From the NCBI RefSeq assembly GCF_019331725.1, contig NZ_JAHBBF010000017.1, forward strand, positions 1-55,192: 55,192 bases of DNA. The letters run 5' to 3'. The notes under the pieces were generated by a model. The model did not search any database. It had not been told where the DNA came from and was given only the letters and a program-made list of their open reading frames with translations. The DNA comes from Bifidobacterium saguinibicoloris. GTDB taxonomy: Bacteria > Actinomycetota > Actinomycetes > Actinomycetales > Bifidobacteriaceae. The translations under genes and the position numbers were made by a program. This document shows positions 8,483 through 15,459 of the stretch, piece after piece (the stretch's first letter is position 1; every line of letters starts with the position of its first letter).

Positions 8483-8680
8483 CTACTGCTCGAGGAAGAT
8501 CTGCGGGGCCTTGGCGAAGTTGTTGGCGCAGTGCTCGCCGCAGAAGTAGTAGGTCTTGCCTTCGTATTCGCGCGTGATGGCGTCCGCGTTCACGGCGACG
8601 GTCATGCCGCACACCGGATCGGTGGCGGTCTCGCCGTCCGTGGGGGCGGCGTGGTGCATGTGCATGTGGTGCATTTCCAT
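8483..8680 (-). CDS. Possible internal product: His/Met-rich YHS metal-binding protein
   Basis: Inside the ATPase gene, in the same frame, AAGGAG (8692-8687) stands six bases before an ATG at 8680. Initiation there would give a 65-residue protein starting MEMHHMHMHHAAP and ending in the YHS domain (DPVCGMTV, YYFCGEHC). YHS domains bind copper or related metals, so a free form could act as a small chaperone or buffer beside the fused form. This start is predicted from the ribosome site only; the fused form needs no such site. Confidence 0.5.
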   Translation of the reverse strand: MEMHHMHMHHAAPTDGETATDPVCGMTVAVNADAITREYEGKTYYFCGEHCANNFAKAPQIFLEQ

Positions 8681-11365
8681 GGTGTTCTCCTTCTTGGTTG
8701 GGTTCATTGCTGACTGTGGTTCGTGGGAAGTGCTTGGGTCGGCTTCGGCTCCGGTGCGAAGCGTGGTGCGTTCGTCGATGATGACGTGGGGTTCGGGGAA
8801 CGCGTCGGCTGCGCCGGTCGAAGAACCGTCGGGCCCGTCCGCGCGGCCGGCTGCGTCGTGCCGGATGGTGTCCGCCGCGGAGGATGCGCGTGCGGTTCCG
8901 TCGCCCGCTCCGCCGCGCAGCGCGACATGGTTGAGCCGGTTCGCGTTGAGGACGAGGCAGACGGAGCTCAACGCCATGGCGAGGCCCGCGATCATGGGGC
9001 TGAGCAGCCATCCGGTGAACGGGTAGAGCACGCCGGCCGCCACCGGGATGCCGATGATGTTATAGCCGAACGCCCAGCCGAGGTTCTGCCGGATGTTGCG
9101 CATCGTGGCCTGCGAGAGTTCGATGGTCCTGACGACGCCGCGCAGGTCGCCGCTCATGAGGGTCACGTCGGCGGACTGCATGGCCACGTCGGTGCCGGTG
9201 CCGATGGCGAAGCCGAGGTCGGCCTGGACGAGGGCGGGGGCGTCGTTGATGCCGTCGCCCACCATGGCGATGAGGTTCCGCGGATGGCGGGTGCGACGCG
9301 ACGTCTCCGCATCGGTGTGGTCCTTGTGGCCGTCGGTCCGACCCGTTGCGGGAGCGGTGGCGTCGACGCCACCGGCGGTGGCCTGCGCATCGTCCGCTGC
9401 CGCATCGCCGGACTGTATGGCGCGGTCGCGTTCCGCCTGAAGCCGTTCGATCCAGTAGGCTTTACCGTCCGGCCGTACCTGCGCGATGACTGTGTCGATG
9501 CCGACCTCGCGGGCGATGTGCGCGGCGACGTCCGCCTTGTCTCCGGACAGCATCACCGTACGGATGCCGGCGGCGCGCAGCGCGGCGACCGCCTCCTTGG
9601 AGCCGGGCTTGACGGGGTCGCGCTCGTAGCTGGGCTTGGACCAGTCGACGGAATCGTCGTCGGCCACGCCGCGCGTGATCGTGCCGGTTTTGTCGAAGAC
9701 GACGGTGCCGATCTCGCGCGCGCGTTCCAGCGCTTTCGCGCTGGTGACGAGGATGCCGTTCGTCGCGCCCACGCCGGTGGCGGCCGTCACCGAAAGCGGC
9801 GTGGCGAGGCCCAACGCGCACGGGCAGGCGATGATGAGCACGCTGACGGCCGTGACCAACGCGTGCGCCAGCGCCGGTTGCGGGCCGACGGCGATCCAGA
9901 CGGCGAACGTCCACACGGCGATGATGAACACAGCAGGTACGAACACGCGGGCGATGCGGTCCGCGAGCCGCTGCACGGGGGCCTTCGTGGCCTGCGCACG
10001 TGCGACCATCGCCACGATCTGCGAGAGGACGGTGTCGCCGCCCACCTGCGTGACGCGCATGAGCAGGTTGCTGCGGCGCACGATGGTGGCGCCCGTCAGC
10101 GTCGCGTCCGGTGAGATCGCGTCGCTCTTGGACGGCATCGTCTCCGAAGACGCGGTGTCCGACGCCGCCTTGGCCACTGGCTGCGATTCGCCGGTGATCA
10201 TCGACTCGTCGACTTCGGCCTCGCCCGCGATGGCGACGCCGTCCGTGGGGATGCGTTCGCCGGCCTTGACGACGACAAGGTCGCCGACGTGCACGTCGTC
10301 GATGTCGACGTCCTTCCACAGGGCGGGGTCGAGCCAATCGGTCCCTCCCGGAGCGTCAGGGGAGGTGAGGACGTGCGCGGTGCGCGGACGCAGTCTGATG
10401 AGGCTCTGCACCGCTTTGCCGGTGCCTTCGCGCGCCTTCGTCTCCAGCAGGCGTCCGACCAGCACGAGCGTGATGACCACGCCCACCGATTCGAAGTACG
10501 GCTCCCGCGAGCCTTCCGGCAGCAGCCACGGCGCCACGCACACCAGCAGACTGTACAGGTATGCGGCGCTCGTACCGAGGGAGACCAGCGAGTTCATGTC
10601 CGGTGCGCGATGCTTCAGCGCGGGGAAGCCCACCTGATGGATGGGGGCGCCGCAGTAGAACATGACCGGCGTGATGAGCACGGCCTGCAGCCATGGGTTG
10701 ATGAGCCGGTCCGGCACGAGCATGTGGTCGATCATGTGCAGCATCATCCCGGCGAACACCGGCAGCGTGAGCACGGTGCCGAGAACGACGAGTTTGGTGA
10801 GATGCGTGATTTCGGCGCGACGTTCCGCGGCCTCGCGCGCCTGCGCGTCGGCGAAGTCGGTGCCTGCGGTCATACCGGGCGAGGAAGCGCCGTCGGGGAT
10901 GCCGGCGACGCCCGTCGCTCCGGAATCGAAGGCGCGGCCGGACGGGCCGGTGGCGGCCGATGCGTTGCCGTCCGCGTTGCCGTCGCCCTCCACGCGCAGC
11001 AGGCCGTGGACCATGTTCATGCCGCAGGCGAACGGGTAATCGCCCGCCGCAAGGGCGGGCAGGCGCACCTCGGTGGCGGCATTGCCGGGCAGCATGGCGT
11101 CGATGCCCAGATCGCCGAACACGACGTGCGAGGTGCACTCGCCGGTCTCCTTACGGTCGAACTCGAGCACGATCGGCACGCCGGCGCGCATCGTCACCAT
11201 GTCCGGTGAATAGCCGCCCTTCACCGTGATGACGGCACGCTGTTCGCTTCCCTGCATCTCGCCGGCAACGCCTTTGCGCTCGCCGAAGAAGAACCGCAGG
11301 ATGAGCCATGTGGCTGCGGCCGCGCACACCAGCGCCGCGACGATGGCGAATATGTTGAGTTCCAT
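8483..11365 (-). CDS. Copper-type P1B-ATPase fused to cupredoxin-like and YHS domains; N-domain apparently absent
   Basis: The product has 960 residues. An N-terminal membrane anchor (1-30) leads to a cupredoxin-like domain (about 45-127, with Cys77, His80, Cys114 and Met116). Then comes a P1B-ATPase core: TGES 391-394, ion-binding CPC 514-516, phosphorylation DKTGT 558-562, GDGINDAP 703-710 and flanking helices. A His/Met-rich linker (MHHMHMHH) and YHS domain (about 915-960, DPVCGM) end it. Between DKTGT and the GDK at 608-610 there are only about 45 residues, where CopA-type pumps usually have about 190; no HP motif is visible, so the ATP-binding N-domain seems to be missing in frame. A polar insertion (about 650-697) precedes GDGINDAP. 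AAGGAG precedes the ATG. Copper export is inferred from CPC and the divergent csoR. Confidence 0.85.
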   Translation of the reverse strand: MELNIFAIVAALVCAAAATWLILRFFFGERKGVAGEMQGSEQRAVITVKGGYSPDMVTMRAGVPIVLEFDRKETGECTSHVVFGDLGIDAMLPGNAATEVRLPALAAGDYPFACGMNMVHGLLRVEGDGNADGNASAATGPSGRAFDSGATGVAGIPDGASSPGMTAGTDFADAQAREAAERRAEITHLTKLVVLGTVLTLPVFAGMMLHMIDHMLVPDRLINPWLQAVLITPVMFYCGAPIHQVGFPALKHRAPDMNSLVSLGTSAAYLYSLLVCVAPWLLPEGSREPYFESVGVVITLVLVGRLLETKAREGTGKAVQSLIRLRPRTAHVLTSPDAPGGTDWLDPALWKDVDIDDVHVGDLVVVKAGERIPTDGVAIAGEAEVDESMITGESQPVAKAASDTASSETMPSKSDAISPDATLTGATIVRRSNLLMRVTQVGGDTVLSQIVAMVARAQATKAPVQRLADRIARVFVPAVFIIAVWTFAVWIAVGPQPALAHALVTAVSVLIIACPCALGLATPLSVTAATGVGATNGILVTSAKALERAREIGTVVFDKTGTITRGVADDDSVDWSKPSYERDPVKPGSKEAVAALRAAGIRTVMLSGDKADVAAHIAREVGIDTVIAQVRPDGKAYWIERLQAERDRAIQSGDAAADDAQATAGGVDATAPATGRTDGHKDHTDAETSRRTRHPRNLIAMVGDGINDAPALVQADLGFAIGTGTDVAMQSADVTLMSGDLRGVVRTIELSQATMRNIRQNLGWAFGYNIIGIPVAAGVLYPFTGWLLSPMIAGLAMALSSVCLVLNANRLNHVALRGGAGDGTARASSAADTIRHDAAGRADGPDGSSTGAADAFPEPHVIIDERTTLRTGAEADPSTSHEPQSAMNPTKKENTMEMHHMHMHHAAPTDGETATDPVCGMTVAVNADAITREYEGKTYYFCGEHCANNFAKAPQIFLEQ

Positions 11366-11494
11366 GCGTGCTCCTTGCCTGCTTCCCGTTCCTTGGGGCC
11401 GTTTCCGGGCGGCCGATGGCTGTTCCGGTCGCGTCGGTCCCTCCGGTTAATCGTCCAGATCCGTCATCCAAGCCCATCTTAGCCCCGATGACAG

Positions 11495-11524
11495 TGTATA
11501 CCCTATACCCCTATGGGGTATAAT
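11495..11524. promoter_or_regulatory. CsoR-type copper operator overlapping the csoR -10
   Basis: TATACCCCTATGGGGTATA (11504-11522) has 8-bp arms around TAT and matches the known form of CsoR operators (GTATACCC-type G-tract palindromes). A further half-like GTATACCC lies at 11496. TATAAT at 11519-11524 is a consensus -10 reading toward csoR, so bound CsoR would block it. The position also suits control of the divergent ATPase. Confidence 0.8.
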
Positions 11525-11585
11525 GGGCGGTGTTTTCCAAGGGATGAATCCGGCGACCCGTCGGGAGCCGAGGAAGGAGCGCCCC

Positions 11586-11867
11586 ATGCATGGATACGGT
11601 GACGACAAGGCGAAGGTGCTGGCGAGGCTGCGCCGCATCGAGGGACAGGTGCGCGCCGTCGAGCAGATGGTCCAGGACGACAAATACTGCATCGACGTGC
11701 TCACGCAGATCTCCGCCGCGAACTCGGCGCTGAAATCCGTGGCGCTGTTGCTGCTGGACGATCATCTGGGGCACTGCGTGCGGGAGGCGTCCATGCAGGG
11801 CGGCGACGTCGCCGACGACAAGCTCGCCGAGGCGTCCGCGGCCATCGCGCGGCTGGTGCGCTCCTGA
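11586..11867 (+). CDS. csoR: CsoR-family copper-sensing repressor
   Basis: The 93-residue all-helical protein of the CsoR/RcnR (DUF156) family starts MHGYGDDKAKVLARLRRIEG. Cu(I) ligands are visible in family spacing: Cys35 (KYCIDVL), His60 and Cys64 (DDHLGHC). I chose ATG at 11586, six bases after AAGGAG; upstream in-frame ATGs would add a non-conserved tail. The repressor releases DNA on binding Cu(I), derepressing export. Divergence from the P1B-ATPase and the operator between them support this. It probably regulates itself as well. Confidence 0.92.
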   Translation: MHGYGDDKAKVLARLRRIEGQVRAVEQMVQDDKYCIDVLTQISAANSALKSVALLLLDDHLGHCVREASMQGGDVADDKLAEASAAIARLVRS

Positions 11868-11991
11868 AGACGGTGGTGTGCGCCGCGGTGTGGGCGCCGG
11901 TCGTGTGGTGTCCATGGGCCCATAGTGCGGCGTGTCGGGAAAAACCGGTACATATTTACCGGTCCGGCGTGTCCGTGTTTTACTTGGGGCC

Positions 11992-13488
11992 ATGACTGGA
12001 AACGCATTGGTATGGATGGCGGCGGCGATCGTGCTGCTCGCAGGCGCCGTGGTCGGCGCCGCATTCGGATTCGCCTTGGGCAAGGCGAAAGGACGGGAGG
12101 GCGCGCGCGATGCCCGCCTCGCCGAGTTGGAGGACATGCGGTCGCGCGAAGCGGATGCCCGTCAGGAGATCGCGCGGCTCAACGCCGCGTACGCCGAGGT
12201 CCGTGCGCAGCATGAGGGCGTGGGCCAGCAGCTCGCCTACGTCAAATCCCAGCTCGCGCAGGCCCAGCAGGCCGAGCAGGTGCGCATCCAGCGTGAGCGG
12301 GAGCGTGCCGCAGCCGAGGCCGAGGAGCGTCGGCGCGCCGAGCTGGAGGCGGCCGAACAGCGTCGTCAGGCGGAGGCCAAGGTCGCGGAGGAACGCCGTC
12401 AGGTGGAGGCGGAGGCGGCCGAACGCAGGCGCGTCGAACAGGAGCAGCGTCTCAAGGAGCAGAGCCGGGTCATCGCCGCGCTCGCGCCCGTGCAGAAGAA
12501 CCTCGACGCGCTGCAGGCCAAGGTCACGCAGATCGAGGAGGGGCGCAAGCGCGAGATGGGTGCGTTGGGCGAGCAGCTCAAGGGACTGAACGAACAGCAG
12601 TCTCGCCTCGACAGGGAGACGAGCGCGCTGTCCGCCGCGCTGAGCAACAACAAGGTGCGTGGCGCGTGGGGCGAGGCGCAGCTCAGGAACATCGTGGAGT
12701 CCGCCGGTCTGCTGGAGCATGTCGACTTCGACACGCAGGTGGTGGTCACGGGTGCGGACGGCCGGGACCAGCGTCCGGACATGGTGGTGCACCTGCCCGG
12801 CGGTAAGACCATTCCCATCGATGCGAAGGTGCCGTACTCCGACTACCAGCGCGCATGCGCCATCCCCGATTCCGCCGGTCCGGAGGCGCTCGCCCGTCGC
12901 GGTGAACTGCTCAAGGCGCACGCCAAGGCATTGCGCGAGCATGTGCGCGTGCTCGGCGACAAGGCGTACTGGGAGGCGTTCGGCACCGCTCCGGACTTCG
13001 TGGTGGCGTTCATCCCCAACGAGGCGCTGCTGCAGGCCGCATTGGAGACCGACCCCACGCTCATGGACGACGCGTTCGCCCGGAAGGTGGCGCTCACCTC
13101 GCCGGTCACCCTGTGGGCGGTATTGAAATCCGTGGCGTACGCGTGGCAGCAGCAGAGCCTTACCGACGACGCCAAGACGTTGTTCGACCTCTCTCGCGAC
13201 CTCTACACGCGGTTCGCCACCTTGGGCGAGCACGCCACCAAGCTCGGCACGCAAATTACGCGTACCGTGGCCGCATACAACGCGTTCGCCTCCAGTCTGG
13301 AACGCCGCGTGCTGCCCACCGCGCGCAAGCTGCAGAAAGTGGACCCCACGAAGATCATCGGCGAAGTGCCGCTGCTCGACCCGGACAAGACCAACATCAA
13401 CGAGCTCACCGCGCCCGAAGTCGCCGGACAGGACGCGCCCGAAGGACCAGGTGCGTCCGGGAGCCAGGACCCGGACGGCAGGAGGTGA
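11992..13488 (+). CDS. rmuC: RmuC family DNA recombination protein
   Basis: The 498-residue protein has an N-terminal transmembrane helix (about 6-28), a long Glu/Arg/Ala coiled coil (about 45-215) and the RmuC nuclease-like domain (about 220-460). Key segments include KVRGAWGEAQL, RPDMVVHLPGG, IDAKVPYSDY and APDFVVAFIPNEA. RmuC limits recombination between inverted repeats in E. coli and has a restriction-endonuclease-like fold. ATG at 11992 is chosen because the helix begins directly after it; there is no clear Shine-Dalgarno. The stop overlaps a possible upstream start of the next gene (TGATG). Confidence 0.9.
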   Translation: MTGNALVWMAAAIVLLAGAVVGAAFGFALGKAKGREGARDARLAELEDMRSREADARQEIARLNAAYAEVRAQHEGVGQQLAYVKSQLAQAQQAEQVRIQRERERAAAEAEERRRAELEAAEQRRQAEAKVAEERRQVEAEAAERRRVEQEQRLKEQSRVIAALAPVQKNLDALQAKVTQIEEGRKREMGALGEQLKGLNEQQSRLDRETSALSAALSNNKVRGAWGEAQLRNIVESAGLLEHVDFDTQVVVTGADGRDQRPDMVVHLPGGKTIPIDAKVPYSDYQRACAIPDSAGPEALARRGELLKAHAKALREHVRVLGDKAYWEAFGTAPDFVVAFIPNEALLQAALETDPTLMDDAFARKVALTSPVTLWAVLKSVAYAWQQQSLTDDAKTLFDLSRDLYTRFATLGEHATKLGTQITRTVAAYNAFASSLERRVLPTARKLQKVDPTKIIGEVPLLDPDKTNINELTAPEVAGQDAPEGPGASGSQDPDGRR

Positions 13489-13532
13489 TGCCGTTGGCTC
13501 AGGTGACGAGGGCGGGCCGTACTCTGGAGCAC

Positions 13533-14234
13533 ATGAGTGAATCCGGATTCCGCCCCACAGGCCCCGCCGAACTGCGCGGGAACGCACATGACGGCGCCCA
13601 AGGCAAGACGCCCGGCACGGGAGCCCGCACGCTCGAGGACGGCTCCCTCGACTTCGCCTCGCTCGAGCCGCGCGAACAGCTGCGCACCCTGCTGGCCACC
13701 ACGGTGGTGGGACGCCCGTTCTCCGAACTCTACGGCGTCACCCTCGACCATCGCAGCGCCTCGGTGATGGGGCACGTGCTGCTCGACACCCTCGAGGACG
13801 CCGGCTATTCCGTGGACGACTTCGACGCCGTCGGCGCGCTCACCGCCGCCTCCGTGCCGCTCGTCAGCGCCGCCATCCAGGCGGCCGCATCCCGCGGCGA
13901 AAACCTCGACGGCTTCGTCATGGACTTCGTGTTCCCCTCCGTCAAGGGTCCCTCCATCAAAGGCAAGCGCGTGATCCTGCTCGACGCCTGGCTGTCCGAG
14001 AAATCCTACGTGCAGACCAGCTCCCTGGTCACGCTGCGCAACGGCAACGAGCTCAGCCTCGACTTCTCCATCGTCGAACACGAAGGCGCGTCCGTGGTGG
14101 CCGTGGCCTCCCTGGTGGGCGGCGTCGGCCAAGGCGCGGACGAACACGAGATCACCGTCATCAGCCCCGTCGACGGCGCGCGCCACGAAATCCCGTTCAT
14201 CCAGGTCTTCCACGAAGACGAACTCAAGGCGTAA
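13533..14234 (+). CDS. Degenerate orotate-phosphoribosyltransferase-like protein
   Basis: The 233-residue product resembles type I phosphoribosyltransferases. A hydrophobic strand with AVGALTAASVPLVSAAI matches the PPi-loop region, and FVFPSVKGPSIKGKRVILLDAW matches the flexible loop and PRPP strand of orotate phosphoribosyltransferase. The acidic pair plus TTGGS of the PRPP loop is replaced by LLDAWLSEKSYVQ, so normal PRPP binding is doubtful. The start is uncertain: ATG at 13488 overlaps the rmuC stop, TTG at 13494 has AGGAGG eight bases upstream, and ATG at 13533 has GGAG close by. I list the shortest. It is four bases from the methyltransferase gene, suggesting co-expression. Confidence 0.65.
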   Translation: MSESGFRPTGPAELRGNAHDGAQGKTPGTGARTLEDGSLDFASLEPREQLRTLLATTVVGRPFSELYGVTLDHRSASVMGHVLLDTLEDAGYSVDDFDAVGALTAASVPLVSAAIQAAASRGENLDGFVMDFVFPSVKGPSIKGKRVILLDAWLSEKSYVQTSSLVTLRNGNELSLDFSIVEHEGASVVAVASLVGGVGQGADEHEITVISPVDGARHEIPFIQVFHEDELKA

Positions 14235-14238
14235 CCGA

Positions 14239-15240
14239 GTGCACCCACGCAACCCCATCGACATCGAAGCGGAACGCTCCGGCGAACCCGTCTTCCGTGA
14301 AGTCGGCGTCGGACCATGGAATGAAGCACACGCGGGCGAACCGCGGCCCGACGACCCCACGTCGCCGCTGTACCCCAATCGGTTCCGCTACGACCCCACC
14401 CTCCTCGACGAAGGCGACCGGCGCAACGTGCTCGACCGCTACCGCTACTGGACCGTCAACGCCATCAAAGCCGACCTCGACGCCCACGGACGCCACGACT
14501 TCGAAGTCGCCATCGAAAACTGGACGCACGACTTCAACATCGGATCCATGGTGCGCACCGCCAACGCATTCCAGGCGAAGCGCGTCCACATCGTCGGACC
14601 GCACAAATGGAACCGCAACGGCGCGCTGATGACCGAACTGTACCAGCACATGGAGCACCATCCGTCGATCGCCGAACTGGTCGAATGCTGGCGCAACCGC
14701 ATCGCCGGCGAAATCGCCGCCGAACGCGCGCGGGCGGCGGCCGCGGCGTTCCACGCGCACGAAGTCGCACGAGGGGCGTACGCCCCGACGTCCCACGACG
14801 CCGGTTCCACCGCATTCCGGAACGTTTCCACGCCGACGAACGCCGGACATCCCGAATGCGATCCATCCGCCCCGACATACGTCGAATCCGGCCATGCCGA
14901 CGACGGCTCGGCCGGCTCGGCCGGCGAACCGGCCCGCAGCCAAGCCGCATACCTCGCCGAACTCGACGCGGCCGACGCCCGCATCCGCGAACTCGAAAAC
15001 GCACGCGTCATCGCCATGGATATCATCCCCGGCGCGGTCCCCATGGAGACCTACGCGTTCCCCAAACGCTGTCTGCTCCTCTTCGGCGCCGAAGGCCCCG
15101 GGCTCACCCGCACCGCGCTCGACCTCGCCGACGACGTGGTCTACATCTCCCAATTCGGCTCCGTCCGCTCCATCAACGCCGGCGCCGCCGCCGCAGTGGC
15201 CATGCACAGCTGGATCGCCCAGCACGCCGTCATCCGGTAG
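14239..15240 (+). CDS. SpoU/TrmH-type SPOUT RNA methyltransferase with internal insertion
   Basis: The product has 333 residues and a GTG start. The SPOUT hallmarks are HDFNIGSMVRTANAF (about 96-110), LLFGAEGPGLT (about 278-288) and ISQFGSVRSINAGAAAAVAM near the C-terminus, which form the knotted S-adenosylmethionine site for ribose 2'-O methylation of RNA. Between about residues 155 and 250 lies an Ala/Glu/Arg-rich, low-complexity insertion that splits the catalytic domain; typical relatives are about 100 residues shorter. It follows the PRT-like gene by four bases. The RNA target cannot be told from sequence. Confidence 0.88.
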   Translation: MHPRNPIDIEAERSGEPVFREVGVGPWNEAHAGEPRPDDPTSPLYPNRFRYDPTLLDEGDRRNVLDRYRYWTVNAIKADLDAHGRHDFEVAIENWTHDFNIGSMVRTANAFQAKRVHIVGPHKWNRNGALMTELYQHMEHHPSIAELVECWRNRIAGEIAAERARAAAAAFHAHEVARGAYAPTSHDAGSTAFRNVSTPTNAGHPECDPSAPTYVESGHADDGSAGSAGEPARSQAAYLAELDAADARIRELENARVIAMDIIPGAVPMETYAFPKRCLLLFGAEGPGLTRTALDLADDVVYISQFGSVRSINAGAAAAVAMHSWIAQHAVIR

Positions 15241-15374
15241 CCGACGCACGACGACGGCGTGCGCACGATGCGTCGGTGCGTGCGGCGTGTACGGTACGTG
15301 CGGCGTGCACGATACGCACGACGACGGAATCGCCGCATGCCATCGTGGGCATGCCGAGGGTCAATATCGGGGGG

Positions 15375-15459
15375 TAGGCTGAAAGGCAGTGCGGGCGACC
15401 ACGCCCGCGAAACGCGGGGACGGGAGGAACCCCCGCGCTCGGAAAGACGAAGGAGTTCC
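15375..15459 (+). promoter_or_regulatory. Promoter and structured leader of the surface protein gene
   Basis: TAGGCT (15375-15380) fits a TANNNT -10 element. The leader carries two consecutive hairpins: GCGGGCG/CGCCCGC (15391-15397 with 15402-15408) and CGCGGGG/CCCCGCG (15413-15419 with 15431-15437), the loop of the second containing GGGAGG. The real ribosome site GAAGGAG follows. I cannot match this to a named riboswitch. Confidence 0.4.

Noticed and set aside
15388..15459. Named riboswitch (for example a cyclic-di-AMP type) in the surface-protein leader
   Set aside because: Only two simple hairpins could be folded by eye and conserved riboswitch blocks were not found.
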